Of a stretch of DNA of 64,000 nt, positions 1 through 8,988 are shown in pieces. The DNA is taken from positions 310,001-374,000 of the forward strand of contig JBFXAQ010000004.1 of the NCBI GenBank assembly GCA_050184115.1, in the 5' to 3' direction. Under the pieces are notes generated by a model, which was not told where the DNA came from, searched no databases, and saw nothing but the letters and a program-made list of their open reading frames with translations. Origin of the DNA: JACKNG01 sp050184115. Its GTDB lineage: Bacteria > Pseudomonadota > Gammaproteobacteria > Ga0077536. Numbering within the stretch: the first letter of the stretch is position 1; every line of letters begins with the position of its first letter. The position numbers were made by a program, and so were the translations under genes.

Positions 1-246
1 GCAGCCGCTTGCGTCCGCTGCCAGCACGGTGAGCGAGATACACGCCGGCGCTGCCGCGACGTGCTCGACGATGCCGGCGAGATGGCTTTCGAGCGCCCAG
101 CCGAGTTGCACGAACAGGTGCACGTGTTCACCCCCGGCGAAGCACGCCATTTCCGCGATCGCGCTACCGAGACGCGCACCGGAATCGGTGACCGCGATCC
201 AGGGCGCGCGATGGAGGAGCGCACTATGACGGGGTTGTGGCTGCAT
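1..246 (-). CDS. partial unidentified protein, cut by the left edge
   Basis: A minus-strand frame opens at ATG 246 and stays open for 82 codons to the window edge; an in-frame TGA lies shortly upstream of the ATG. The N-terminus reads MQPQPRHSALLHRAPWIAVT and continues with DSGARLGSAIAEM and a hydrophobic LFVQLGWALESHLAGIVEHV stretch, which looks like an alpha/beta domain rather than random translation. I do not recognise the family. No clear ribosome binding site precedes the ATG, so the start is uncertain. It lies 74 bp downstream of the methyltransferase gene on the same strand and could be co-transcribed with it. Confidence 0.45.
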   Translation of the reverse strand, partial: MQPQPRHSALLHRAPWIAVTDSGARLGSAIAEMACFAGGEHVHLFVQLGWALESHLAGIVEHVAAAPACISLTVLAADASGC

Positions 247-320
247 GAGGTGAAGGCGCGCGCCGCCTCGCCGTCAGCCGGGGTGACGCGGCGGGCGACG
301 AGGGTGGCGCCCGCGGTCCG

Positions 321-1043
321 TCAGGGCCACGCCTCGACCAGGTACTGGTAGGGCAGCAGGCCGCGCTCGATGGTGAAGCGTGAAAAGCCGGCGCGGGCGA
401 GTTCGGCGACGACCTCGTCTTCGGCCACCTTCATGCGCGGCGGCGGGCCCACCGGGTCGTCGCGCTTGAAGAAATCGATCACGACCAGGCGGCCGCCGCT
501 GGCAAGCCCGGCACGCACGGCGGCGAAGTAGGTTTCGCGGTTCTCGATGTGGTGGTAGGTGTCGACGAGCATGACGAGGTCGACCTCGGCCGGCGCCAGT
601 CCCGGCGAGTCGAAGGCGAGCTGGCGCAGTTCCATTTTTGCCGGATCGACCTGCTCGCGGGACATGCGCTCGCGGATGTAGCCGAGGAAACGCTCGTCGA
701 CATCGGCACAGATGACGTGCGCGCCGGCGGCGGCGAGTCGGAAGCTGAAATAGCCGGTCCCGCTGCCGATGTCCAAGACACGCTTGCCGGCCAGCTCGCC
801 GAGGCGTGCCATCACCGCGTCTGGTTTCTGCCAGGCGTCGCGCTCGGCGCTCTCGAAGCGCGCCGCGAGATCCTCGAACGCGCTCTGGTTCATGTACTGG
901 TTGGCGTGCACGGCATGGCCGTGACCGCCGCCAGCGTCGCCGGCGTGGTCGCCGTGGGCGTGCTGCGCGAGCAGGCGTGGTGCGACGAGCGCCAGCGCGA
1001 GCGCGAGCAAGACGTCGGGGCGGGTGGCGAGGCTGCGCGCCAT
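321..1043 (-). CDS. secreted class I SAM-dependent methyltransferase-like protein
   Basis: The 240-residue product starts with a signal-peptide-like N-terminus (MARSLATRP followed by a Leu/Ala-rich core ending LLAQ). A His/Gly-rich linker follows (HAHGDHAGDAGGGHGHAVH), then a class I methyltransferase core with motif I DIGSGTGYFS, an acidic ADVDE after strand 2, and a VMLVDTYHHIE motif IV region. The substrate is unknown. Proteins of this layout recur in Proteobacteria, but a signal peptide on a SAM enzyme is odd because SAM is cytoplasmic. The His-rich linker could bind metal (inference). ATG 1043 was chosen because it begins the signal peptide; the frame continues further upstream without resembling the family. 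Confidence 0.7.
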   Translation of the reverse strand: MARSLATRPDVLLALALALVAPRLLAQHAHGDHAGDAGGGHGHAVHANQYMNQSAFEDLAARFESAERDAWQKPDAVMARLGELAGKRVLDIGSGTGYFSFRLAAAGAHVICADVDERFLGYIRERMSREQVDPAKMELRQLAFDSPGLAPAEVDLVMLVDTYHHIENRETYFAAVRAGLASGGRLVVIDFFKRDDPVGPPPRMKVAEDEVVAELARAGFSRFTIERGLLPYQYLVEAWP

Positions 1044-1188
1044 GGGATGGGATCTCCGTGGAAGTCGGGCTTGGCAAGCATACAGGCAGCCCGCGGTCGG
1101 TGCGCACCGACGAAACCGGCCGCCGCTACAATGGCCACCGCGCGAGGGGACCGAGCAATCGAGGGTGTCGAAAGACGAAGGCGAGACC

Positions 1189-1518
1189 ATGCGTTCACCG
1201 TTCGTTGTGCCGGGCGTGGCGGCGCTGTTCACCTGCTTCGTTCTGATCCTGCTCGCCAACAGCAGCACATCGGAAACCGTCGAGTACGGCGTCGTGGTCG
1301 AGGTGGAAACCATCCACCTGCTGCGTCGACGCAGGTGGTTTCTGCAAGCCGACGACGCCGGCTGGGACAGCCAGGACATCGTGTCGGTGCGGCTCGCCGA
1401 CGGCGCGGTCGTGCGTGTCAATCGGCCGCGCGACCTTGACGTGCGGCCGGGGCAGTCCGTCGAATTGCGTATACGGCGCAATCTGCTCACCCGCGGGCGC
1501 GAATACCACCTGCACTGA
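1189..1518 (+). CDS. small membrane-anchored protein of unknown function
   Basis: This encodes 109 residues. The first about 25 form one hydrophobic helix (VVPGVAALFTCFVLILLAN). A soluble basic domain follows, with beta-like alternation (VEYGVVVEVETIHLL, VRLADGAVVRVNRP, GQSVELRIRR) reminiscent of a small barrel. ATG 1189 is preceded by the purine-rich AAGGCGAG, and it is the first start that puts the hydrophobic helix at the N-terminus. The topology suggests inner-membrane anchoring with the barrel outside. I do not recognise a family. It is divergent from the methyltransferase gene. Confidence 0.6.
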   Translation: MRSPFVVPGVAALFTCFVLILLANSSTSETVEYGVVVEVETIHLLRRRRWFLQADDAGWDSQDIVSVRLADGAVVRVNRPRDLDVRPGQSVELRIRRNLLTRGREYHLH

Positions 1519-1626
1519 AAGCGTACGTCGCATCACCCTCGACGTCGCGGCCGCGCGCTACGGTCGCGCCGCCGCTAGAATGACGCCTCTTGCCATCCAC
1601 CGCGCAGGCAGGCGCCCATACCCGTC

Positions 1627-2136
1627 ATGATTTCGAACCCGATTCGCTCGGCGGCCCTGGTCGCGGGCCTCTGCCTGGCGACCGGCGTCGGTGCCGCCGG
1701 CGTCGCCAGCGAGAGCCGCGATTCGTCGGCCGCCTTCGTCGCCACCCAGAACTTCATCGTCGGGCGCCTCGGCCGCGACTGCCTCGAACTGCTCGGACGC
1801 AAGGAGAGCGCAGGGGAGTACCAGCAGCAGTGGCAGCGCAACAACGCGCGTTACCACGAGGCCGCGGTGCGCTACATGGCAGCGCGCCTGGCGGAGATCG
1901 CCGACGAAGCCGAGCGCGACGGCATCGAGGCGGCCTACTACGACTCGGTCAACAGGACGGGCGAAGCGGCCGTCGCGCAGATGCTCGGCAAGGGCGAGAA
2001 GCTGGAGAGCTGCCGCCACGCCATCACCATCGTCGACGCCGGCAAGATGAACATCGACGAGTTCGTCGTCGACACCAGGCAGCCGCTCATGGCTGCTCGG
2101 CTGGAGGAACTGGTGAAGTGGGCGCAATCGCGCTGA
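1627..2136 (+). CDS. secreted hypothetical protein
   Basis: The product is 169 residues. An N-terminal signal peptide (MISNPIRSAALVAGLCLATG, then VGAAGVA) precedes a mostly helical mature domain rich in Arg, Ala and Glu, with a cysteine near each end (RDCLELLG and ESCRHAIT) that could form a disulfide in the periplasm. It ends in a DTRQPLMAARLEELVKWAQ helix. There is no catalytic motif I can name and no convincing family. It follows the small membrane protein on the same strand, about 108 bp downstream. Confidence 0.6.
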   Translation: MISNPIRSAALVAGLCLATGVGAAGVASESRDSSAAFVATQNFIVGRLGRDCLELLGRKESAGEYQQQWQRNNARYHEAAVRYMAARLAEIADEAERDGIEAAYYDSVNRTGEAAVAQMLGKGEKLESCRHAITIVDAGKMNIDEFVVDTRQPLMAARLEELVKWAQSR

Positions 2137-2306
2137 AACCGTCCCGATGTCGAGGCCCGACGGCGGGCGTCCAGGGGCAGCTCTGAACGATTGAGCGCGC
2201 AAGCGCGGGGGGCGGGGCGCGCGTCGACCGCGACGCGCCGGTGATGGCCGCGACGAATGGGCCTCGCCCGGCACTGCGCAACGCCGCCGGCGCTCGCCGT
2301 GGCCAC

Positions 2307-4130
2307 TCAGTCGGAACTTCCCCGGAGCGCCGCCGTGCGCGCTTTCAGCCACGCCAGCGCGTCACCGCGCAGGTGAGGCGCGAGGCGTTCGCGTACGGTG
2401 GCGTGGTAGGCGTCGAGCCAGGCGATTTCGTCGGCGCGCAGCAGAGCGCGCGCGATGCAGCGCGTGTCGATGGGACAGAGCGTCAGCGTCTCGAACTCGA
2501 GCATCTCGGCGAAGGTATCGCCCTCGGCCGTCGCCGCCGGCACGTTCAGCACCAGGTTCTCGATGCGGACGCCCCAGCGTCCCGCGCGGTACACGCCGGG
2601 TTCGATCGAGGTGACCATGCCGGGCTCCATCGCCATCGCTGGCTCGGGCACGGCCTTGCTGATCGACTGCGGCCCCTCGTGCACGTTGAGGAAGTAGCCG
2701 ACACCGTGGCCCGTGCCGTGGCCGAAGTCGATACCCTCGGCCCACAACGGAGCACGCGCGAGGGCGTCGAGCATCGGCCCGGGGGTGCCGCGCGGAAAGC
2801 GCGCCCGTGACAGCGCGAGCGTGCCCTTCAGCACCAGCGTGTAGTCGCGCTTCATCGCCGCGCTGACGTCGCCGATCGGCCACACGCGGGTGATGTCGGT
2901 GGTGCCGCCGAGATACTGGCCGCCGGAATCGATCAGGAGCAGGCCGTCGCCCTCGATGACCGCGTGCGCGGCGTCGGTCGCGCGATAGTGCGGCATGGCA
3001 CCGTTGGCGGCGAAACCGGCGATGGTCGGGAAGCTCAGGCCGACGAAACCCGGGCGGGCGGCGCGCGCCGCGCTCAGGTGCTCGTCGACGGTGAGCTCGG
3101 TCACGCGTTCGCGGCCGAGCGCCTGCTCGAACCAGGCGTAGAACTCGCACATCGCGATGCCGTCTTCGATCATCGTCGCGCGGATGTGCTCGGCCTCGGT
3201 CGCGCTCTTGCGGCTCTTCTCGCGGGTACTGGGGTTGAGCGCCTCGATCACGCGCACGCGCTCGGGCACGTGGGCGCGCAGGCCGTAGGTCACGCGCCGC
3301 GGATCGAGGAGCAGGACGGCCCCCGCCGGCAGTGCGGCGAGGGTGGCGCCGGCCGCGTCGTAAGGCGCGAGCTCGATGCCGTCGGCGGCGAGGCTGGCGG
3401 CGAGCTCGGTGTCGATCTTGCCGGCGCCGACGAACAGGCGCGCACGTTCGGCACCGACGAGCAGGTGGGCTAGGAAGACCGGGTTGTAGGGCACGTCGGC
3501 ACCGCGCAGGTTGGTGATCCAGGCGATGTCGTCGACGCTCGAGACGAAATGGTGGCTGGCGCCGGCCTGCGCCATCGCCGCGCGCAGGATGGCGAGCCGG
3601 GTGGTGCGTGGCGTGGTCGCCTGCGGCGGCAGGTGGGCGTAGACAGGCGCCGTCGGCAGGGCCGGGCGGTCGTGCCAGACCTCGTTGACGAGATCGCGAT
3701 CGGTGCGCAGGCGGATGTCATGCGCGCCGAGGGCGGCCTCGAGCGCCTGCGCGCTGGCGAGCCCGAGGACGTCACCGTCGACCGCCACCGTGCCGCCGAT
3801 GGCGACATGGTCGATCAGCCAGGCGAAGTGGGCCGGCGGGTTGGCGCTGGTGAACCGGACCAGTTCGATGCCCGAACCGGCGAGCTCGGCCTCGGCCTGT
3901 ACCCAGTAGCGGCTGTCGGCGAACAGCGCTGCTGTGGTCGCGGTGACAGCGAGCGTACCCATCGAGCCGGTGAAGCCGGACAGCCATTGCCGCGCCTGCC
4001 AGCGCTCGGGCAGGTACTCGCTCAGGTGCGGATCGGCGCTCGGCACCAGCAGGGCATCGATCCCCTCGGCGTGGAGCACGGCGCGAACACGCTCGATGCG
4101 CGCGCGGGCAGGATGGGTCGGGGTATCCAT
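2307..4130 (-). CDS. Xaa-Pro aminopeptidase (M24B, aminopeptidase P family)
   Basis: The 607-residue product has the long three-domain layout of cytosolic/eukaryote-like aminopeptidase P: two creatinase-like N-terminal domains (starting RARIERVRAVLHAEGIDALL), a pita-bread catalytic domain, and a C-terminal extension ending around the LCPIDTRCI region. Metal and catalytic residues are visible: two Asp in LIDSGGQYLGGTTDITRVW, His in FGHGTGHGVGYFLNVHEG, and Glu in TSIEPGVY and VRIENLV. The family removes N-terminal residues from X-Pro peptides in the cytoplasm using Mn or similar dimetal centres. The start ATG 4130 matches the family N-terminus. Confidence 0.93.
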   Translation of the reverse strand: MDTPTHPARARIERVRAVLHAEGIDALLVPSADPHLSEYLPERWQARQWLSGFTGSMGTLAVTATTAALFADSRYWVQAEAELAGSGIELVRFTSANPPAHFAWLIDHVAIGGTVAVDGDVLGLASAQALEAALGAHDIRLRTDRDLVNEVWHDRPALPTAPVYAHLPPQATTPRTTRLAILRAAMAQAGASHHFVSSVDDIAWITNLRGADVPYNPVFLAHLLVGAERARLFVGAGKIDTELAASLAADGIELAPYDAAGATLAALPAGAVLLLDPRRVTYGLRAHVPERVRVIEALNPSTREKSRKSATEAEHIRATMIEDGIAMCEFYAWFEQALGRERVTELTVDEHLSAARAARPGFVGLSFPTIAGFAANGAMPHYRATDAAHAVIEGDGLLLIDSGGQYLGGTTDITRVWPIGDVSAAMKRDYTLVLKGTLALSRARFPRGTPGPMLDALARAPLWAEGIDFGHGTGHGVGYFLNVHEGPQSISKAVPEPAMAMEPGMVTSIEPGVYRAGRWGVRIENLVLNVPAATAEGDTFAEMLEFETLTLCPIDTRCIARALLRADEIAWLDAYHATVRERLAPHLRGDALAWLKARTAALRGSSD

Positions 4131-4276
4131 GGTGGCTCCTCGCTTCGGGGTGCACGAACGAATCGTGCGGCCCCGGACATTGCGCAGTCCCCGCCGTGGC
4201 TGTCAACGGGCGCGCGCTGCGAAGCCAGCGCGCCCGAGCATGCGGCATCGACGACCTGGCGCTCGGGGTGGCGCTC

Positions 4277-4418
4277 GGGGTCAGACCCCGACGAGGGTGA
4301 GACCCTGACGAGGGTGGCGCTTGGGGTCAGACCCCGACGAGCGGACGACCGGCTTTGTACATCAACGACTTGACGGCCGGGGTCTGACCCCGCGGTACGA
4401 CCGCCGGTGTCAGACCCC
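4277..4418. repeat. REP-like palindrome cluster (GGGGTCAGACCCC type)
   Basis: Four copies of the 13-bp palindrome lie at 4277-4289, 4323-4335, 4379-4391 and 4406-4418 (the last starts GGTGTC). The copy at 4379 is paired with the conserved accessory motif CATCAACGACTTG at 4360-4372, separated by exactly 6 nt. The cluster occupies most of the 386-bp gap between the divergently transcribed aminopeptidase and hypothetical genes; apart from promoters I see nothing else in that gap. Confidence 0.85.
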
Positions 4419-4516
4419 GCGGGCGTCGCGGCTGGCCGCGTGCGGCACACCGGCGTTCACGAGTGCGTGAACCGCGCTAAGGTTGCGCGTCCTTCACGAC
4501 AGGAGCGCGCGTCCCG

Positions 4517-5248
4517 GTGTCCAGCCGCCCGACCATCGAAACCGCCTTCGCCGGGCTCGCCCAGCGCCTGCAGGCATTGCACGAAGCCGATCTGAGGGCC
4601 AATCCCGGCGGCGGCCTGGTCGGTGGTCGCGAACGCGCCGTGGCCGACATCGAAGCCGCCCTTTCGGCAGTGCTCGACGCCTTTCACGATCTCTACGATG
4701 CCATCGATGCCGAGTTTCCCGACGTCACGCTCGACTGGTACGGGGAAGGCGCACTGGCGCTGATCCTGGCCTTGCGCCAGGCACGGCGGGAACCATCCTG
4801 GTCGGTGCGCACGCTCTATCGCTACCACGAGCAGGCGCCGCGGCCGACCGCCATCGTCGAATACGTGTTCGTCGATTTCGCCTACGAGCCGGAGCGCCTG
4901 GATGCCTTCGACGTCTTCCTGTGCTGGCACGACTTCGCCGCCTGGCTCGACCAGTCGGCCACCGTCAACCGCTTGCACACCGACACGGTTGCTGTCATCC
5001 GCGACTACCTCGGCGCCGCGCATTTCGCACACTTCGCCGCGCATTTCGCCCAGCCGGCCGAACGCGTGTTCTTCAACGTCGTGCCGCTGTTCGTCAATGC
5101 GGGCGTCGCGCTGATCCCGCGCCTGGGGCCGCTGCTGCCGCCCGGCACCACCGGCGGCGATCTCTTCGCCGGCTGGATGGAGGGGGCGGCGCGCGCTGAC
5201 ACCGCCCTGCCGCAGGTGGTGTGCGCGCCATTTCTGCTGCCGGCGTGA
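4517..5248 (+). CDS. conserved hypothetical protein
   Basis: This 243-residue, probably cytosolic protein contains many aromatic and His residues in its second half (LCWHDFAAWL, AHFAHFAAHFAQ). It starts at GTG 4517 behind an AGGAG at 4500-4504; no ATG fits better. No signal peptide, membrane helix or known catalytic motif is seen. The N-terminal half is helical and acidic (AVADIEAALSAVLDAFHDLY). The family is not recognised and no function is proposed. It stands alone between the REP cluster and the dienelactone hydrolase gene. Confidence 0.6.
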   Translation: MSSRPTIETAFAGLAQRLQALHEADLRANPGGGLVGGRERAVADIEAALSAVLDAFHDLYDAIDAEFPDVTLDWYGEGALALILALRQARREPSWSVRTLYRYHEQAPRPTAIVEYVFVDFAYEPERLDAFDVFLCWHDFAAWLDQSATVNRLHTDTVAVIRDYLGAAHFAHFAAHFAQPAERVFFNVVPLFVNAGVALIPRLGPLLPPGTTGGDLFAGWMEGAARADTALPQVVCAPFLLPA

Positions 5249-5381
5249 GGTCGTCGGCGCGCAGCGCTCCGGCTGTCTTCCGCGCACGCTACGCGATAGA
5301 GTCGGCCGCTGTGCCGACAGCCCGTTACGGCGCCGGTGACGCCGCCCTGATCGTTTTCCCTCAGCAAGGAAGGTCACGCCC

Positions 5382-6113
5382 ATGGATCTCACTACGTTCG
5401 ACGCCGGGTACACCTGCGAACAACGTCCCTATGATCTCTATGTCGCCCGCCTGGCCACGCTCGCCGAGGCGCCGCTGGTGCTGGTGTGCCCGGCCTGGGA
5501 CGGCCTGAACGAGCCGGTCAAGGCGATCACGCGACGCATCGCCGCCCTCGGTTACCAGGCCGTCGCGATCGACGTCTACGGTCACGGCGTGCGCGGCGAG
5601 ATCGGTGCCGACAACAGTGCGCTGATGAACCCGTTGCTGGCCGATCGCACCACCCTCACCGCGCGCCTGCTCGCCGCCACCGCGGCCGCGCAGGCGTTGC
5701 CGGGCGCGACCGCCGGCAACGCGGTCGCCATCGGCTACTGCTTCGGCGGTCTCGCCGTGCTCGACCTCGTCCGCGCCAACGCCGCTGGCATCGGCGGCGT
5801 GGTCAGCTTCCACGGCCTGCTGATCCCGAACGACCTCGACCAGCACGACGACATCGGCGCCAGGGTGCTCGTCGAGCACGGCTGGGACGACCCCATGGTG
5901 CCGCCCGAACAGGTGCTCGCCTTCGCGCGCGAGATGGATGCCCGCGGCGCCGACTGGCAGCTGCACGCCCACGGCGGCGCGATGCACGCCTTCACCTTCG
6001 AGGGCGCGAACGCGCCCGAGATGGGCGTGCAGTACCACGCTGCCGCCGCGGCACGCTCGTGGCAGTCGATGCTCGGCCTGTTCGCCGAGGTGTTTCCGGA
6101 CGACTGGTGCTGA
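5382..6113 (+). CDS. dienelactone hydrolase family protein
   Basis: The 243-residue alpha/beta hydrolase has the dienelactone-hydrolase catalytic set: nucleophile Cys120 in GYCFGG, Asp170 in HGWDDPMVPPEQ and His202 in GGAMHAFTF. The family opens lactones such as dienelactone in chloroaromatic degradation, but many members act on other esters, so the substrate is open. ATG 5382 has a strong AAGGAAGG at 5366-5373. There is no signal peptide, so the protein is cytosolic. Confidence 0.9.
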   Translation: MDLTTFDAGYTCEQRPYDLYVARLATLAEAPLVLVCPAWDGLNEPVKAITRRIAALGYQAVAIDVYGHGVRGEIGADNSALMNPLLADRTTLTARLLAATAAAQALPGATAGNAVAIGYCFGGLAVLDLVRANAAGIGGVVSFHGLLIPNDLDQHDDIGARVLVEHGWDDPMVPPEQVLAFAREMDARGADWQLHAHGGAMHAFTFEGANAPEMGVQYHAAAAARSWQSMLGLFAEVFPDDWC

Positions 6114-6261
6114 ACGATGACGCAACGGCGTTTCGGCATGTTCGACCGTGGCGGGCGATCCGCGCCCGTCCGGATCGATGGTCACGACGATGGTGGCGCC
6201 GCGCACGGCGGGCGCGCCGAACATGGCCTTCCCGGCGGCTGACGCGACACGGGCGCCGACG

Positions 6262-6555
6262 ATGGACCTGCTCGCCGCCCTGTTGGTCGGGCGCCCTTTC
6301 AACATCGCCTGCGTGGCCGTGGCATTCGCCGTCGCCGCGTTCGTCGTGAGTCGGTCGCGAGCCGGTCGCGGACGGCGCGCACTCGCGGTCGCCGCGCTGG
6401 CGTGGGCGTGCTACGCCGGCTGGGAATGGCTGGTCGTGACGCGCACGCCAGAGGCGAACATCCGTGTCGACCTGCTGTTGTTGTGGCCGCTGCTCGGCGT
6501 GGTCTCGCTGGTGGCGCTCTGCCGCGTCCTGCGTGACAGCGGCGGGCGCGGTTGA
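6262..6555 (+). CDS. small three-helix membrane protein
   Basis: The 97-residue product has three predicted transmembrane helices: about residues 10-27 (FNIACVAVAFAVAAFVV), 38-57 (ALAVAALAWACYAGWEWLVV) and 70-88 (LLLLWPLLGVVSLVALC), separated by short Arg-rich loops. The start ATG 6262 removes a non-hydrophobic stretch present if translation began further upstream. The upstream Shine-Dalgarno is weak. The family is not recognised. Confidence 0.6.
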   Translation: MDLLAALLVGRPFNIACVAVAFAVAAFVVSRSRAGRGRRALAVAALAWACYAGWEWLVVTRTPEANIRVDLLLLWPLLGVVSLVALCRVLRDSGGRG

Positions 6556-6568
6556 CGGGGCAGGCGCC

Positions 6569-7441
6569 TCAGCCGAGCGCGGGCAGCGCCACCCGCGCCG
6601 GCGCCACCGGCAGGCCGGCCACCTCGACCCGCACGCGGTAGACACCGCCGGCGCGCTCGGAATCCATGCCGTGCGAACCGCTGACGATGTAGAGATCGCG
6701 CAGGTCCTCGCCGCCGAAGCAGACGCTGGTGCACATCGGCACGGCGATCTCGACGAAGTCGCGTTCGCGCCCGTCGGCGTCGTACACGGCCACGCCGTGG
6801 CCACCATCGGCGAGTGCCACCCACACCGAGCCGTCGACCGCGACGGCGAGGCCGTCCGGGATGCCACGGCCGGGTTCGACGAAGACCTGCTTCGGCCCGA
6901 GGCTGCCGTCGGTGGCGACGTCGTAGCTGAAGACGGTGTGACGGCGTGAATCGGAGTGGTAGAGAGTGCGCCCGTCGGGCGCGAAGCCGAGGCCGTTGGT
7001 GAGCAGCACGTCGGGCGCGACGATGCGCGCGCTGCCGTCGAGATCGATCAGCCAGAGATCGCCCGCGCGCGGGCCGAGGCCATCCTCGAACACCGGGCTC
7101 GAACCGAGCGAGCCGGCGTAGATGCGCCCGGCGTCGTCGGTCGTGAGGTCGTTGAAACCGACCCGTCCGGCGGCCTCGTCGCGGTCGAGCAGGGTGACCG
7201 ACTCGCCGCCGTCGAAGGGCTTGCAGGCGAGGTTGCGGCCGCTCACGACCACACCGCCGGCGGCGTGCAGGCACATGCCGCCGATGCCGCGACGGTGCTC
7301 GAACACGTTCTCCACGTGACCATCCTGCGCAAGGCGAAAGACGCCGCCATGGATGACGTCGCTGAACAACAGGCCACGTGACGGCTGCCACACCGGCCCT
7401 TCGACCAGGCCATAGCCCTCGCACAGTTTCTCTGCCTGCAT
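6569..7441 (-). CDS. SMP-30/gluconolactonase-like hydrolase
   Basis: This encodes 290 residues of a six-bladed propeller of the SMP-30/gluconolaconase/LRE family, which hydrolyse lactones with one divalent metal. Expected metal positions are seen: Glu in EGPVW near the N-terminus, Asn in GFNDLTTDDAGRIY, and Asn/Asp in TNGLGFAPDGRTLYHSDS. It has a normal length and no signal peptide. ATG 7441 has GGGGAGG just upstream. The substrate may be a sugar lactone or a lactone made by the Baeyer-Villiger-type monooxygenases elsewhere in this window (inference). Confidence 0.9.
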   Translation of the reverse strand: MQAEKLCEGYGLVEGPVWQPSRGLLFSDVIHGGVFRLAQDGHVENVFEHRRGIGGMCLHAAGGVVVSGRNLACKPFDGGESVTLLDRDEAAGRVGFNDLTTDDAGRIYAGSLGSSPVFEDGLGPRAGDLWLIDLDGSARIVAPDVLLTNGLGFAPDGRTLYHSDSRRHTVFSYDVATDGSLGPKQVFVEPGRGIPDGLAVAVDGSVWVALADGGHGVAVYDADGRERDFVEIAVPMCTSVCFGGEDLRDLYIVSGSHGMDSERAGGVYRVRVEVAGLPVAPARVALPALG

Positions 7442-7664
7442 CGCCGTCCTCCCCGGCCATTCGCGTGGGGCGCACGGTCGCACAGGCTGGCGGCCGCGGC
7501 AATCGTCCGTCCGCCGCGGTGACTTCGGGTTGCATCGGCGTCGGCCGCGGCGGCTCCCGGTCCGCTCGACTCCCGCGCGATGTACACTGCGGCACGAGCG
7601 ACGCATCCCGCGCCCTGGCACGCGCGCCGCCCGCCGATTCCTCCTCCGCGCGCCACGACATGCC

Positions 7665-8135
7665 ATGACGCCATCCGCCTTCCTCGATTTCCTGCGCAAG
7701 TTCATCGCCGAACCCGGCAACCAGTCGCCGCACAACCGCTTCCTCGGCCTCGAACTGGTCAACATCGAGCGCGGCCGCGCGGTGGTGCGCGTGCCCTACG
7801 ACGCGCGCCTGGCCGGCAACGCCGAGACCGGCGTGCTGCACGGCGGCGTCATCACCACGGCGCTCGACTCGGCCTGCGGCATGTCCGTCATCGCCGCGCT
7901 CGGCCAGCGCATGCAGATCGCGACGCTGGATCTGCGCATCGACTACCTGCGCCCGGCCGTGCCGGGCGAGGCGGTGACGGCCGCCGCGCATTGCTACAAG
8001 GTGACGAAGAACGTGTGCTTCGTGCGCGCCATCGCCTATCACGACGATCGCGACGACCCCATCGCCAACACCGCGGCGAGCTTCATGATCACGGCCGCGA
8101 AAGCCGAGACGCCCCGTTCGGAGCGCACCGCATGA
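7665..8135 (+). CDS. PaaI-like hotdog-fold thioesterase (first of pair)
   Basis: This 156-residue single hotdog domain contains the PaaI hallmark HGGVITTALDSACGMSV, where the central helix follows HGG. The family hydrolyses acyl- or aryl-CoA esters as tetramers in the cytosol. Its stop codon overlaps the start of the next thioesterase gene (ATGA), so the two are translationally coupled and may form a heteromer (inference). ATG 7665 was chosen because it begins the family N-terminus; upstream sequence in frame is Arg/Pro-rich and non-homologous in character. Confidence 0.9.
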   Translation: MTPSAFLDFLRKFIAEPGNQSPHNRFLGLELVNIERGRAVVRVPYDARLAGNAETGVLHGGVITTALDSACGMSVIAALGQRMQIATLDLRIDYLRPAVPGEAVTAAAHCYKVTKNVCFVRAIAYHDDRDDPIANTAASFMITAAKAETPRSERTA

Positions 8136-8581
8136 ACCTCGTCGAAGCCATCCGCCGCGTGTGCGAGCACGACGACCACGCCAGCCTGCTCGAAGCCATC
8201 CCCTACATGCGCACCATGGGCATCGCCGTCGTCGACGTGGAACGCAGCGGTGAGCGCAAGACCCTGGTACTGGAGATGGCGAGCGGCAACGATCACATCG
8301 GCAATCCCTGGTTGCCGGCACTGCATGGCGGCGTCATCGGCGCCTTCCTCGAGAACACCGCCATCGTCCAGCTTCTGCTCGACCAGGAGGACAGTGCGAC
8401 GCTGCCGAAGCCCATCAATGTCACCATCGACTACCAGCGTTCCGGGCGGGTGGTGCCGACTCGCGCGGCAGCGCGTGTGACCAAGCTCGGTCGTCGGGTC
8501 GCCACCGTCCATGCCAGCTGCTGGCAGGACGAGCGCGAGCGCCCCATCGCCACGCTTGCCGGCCATTTCCTCATGAAGTGA
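8132..8581 (+). CDS. PaaI-like hotdog-fold thioesterase (second of pair)
   Basis: This encodes a 149-residue hotdog protein with LHGGVIGAFLENTAIVQLL as the active-site helix. The usual Asp/Gly in the catalytic helix is replaced by Glu/Asn (FLENTA), so substrate or activity may differ from its partner. It begins 4 nt inside the preceding gene. Two unequal hotdog domains in tandem genes suggest a heteromeric acyl-CoA thioesterase (inference from the overlap and relatedness). Confidence 0.88.
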   Translation: MNLVEAIRRVCEHDDHASLLEAIPYMRTMGIAVVDVERSGERKTLVLEMASGNDHIGNPWLPALHGGVIGAFLENTAIVQLLLDQEDSATLPKPINVTIDYQRSGRVVPTRAAARVTKLGRRVATVHASCWQDERERPIATLAGHFLMK

Positions 8582-8810
8582 TTCCGGCGCGCTCGCGCGG
8601 ATGACGCGAGGCCATCGACGGACTTAGCCCGTCCACCCTGACACCACGTCACCGCCGCTCGCCGGACGCTCCGGCTGCGCGTCCCGCCCGACGAAGCCAC
8701 CGTCAGGTGCGAGCCAACCCGCGCCGTGGCCATGCGACCGTCATCCCGTCGTCACCCGAGGCGTAGGACAAATCCTAAAAACCATGCGTGACGCGTGGTT
8801 TGTAACGCAA

Positions 8811-8850
8811 TGGTCATGAATCGTTCATAGAACGTTCACCGCTCTGTCAT
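8811..8850 (+). promoter_or_regulatory. PHO-box array of four PhoB half-sites
   Basis: Four 7-bp units occur at perfect 11-bp spacing: TGGTCAT 8811-8817, CGTTCAT 8822-8828, CGTTCAC 8833-8839 and CTGTCAT 8844-8850, each separated by 4 nt. This is the PhoB direct-repeat architecture (consensus CTGTCAT), and the last unit is an exact match. It lies 139 bp upstream of the porin start. The rest of the 407-bp gap (8582-8988) holds an AT-richer patch at 8768-8810 and an otherwise featureless GC-rich leader. Confidence 0.85.
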
Positions 8851-8988
8851 GGACCGCCGCGCCCGCGCCACGCCGATATCGTCGTGGCCCGCACCGGCCG
8901 GGTTCGCGGCCGGGCGACTGCTGCGCCGAGCGCGCCCACGGGGACGCCGGACGGCGGCACCTTTCCCCAGCACATCAGGAGACAATCT

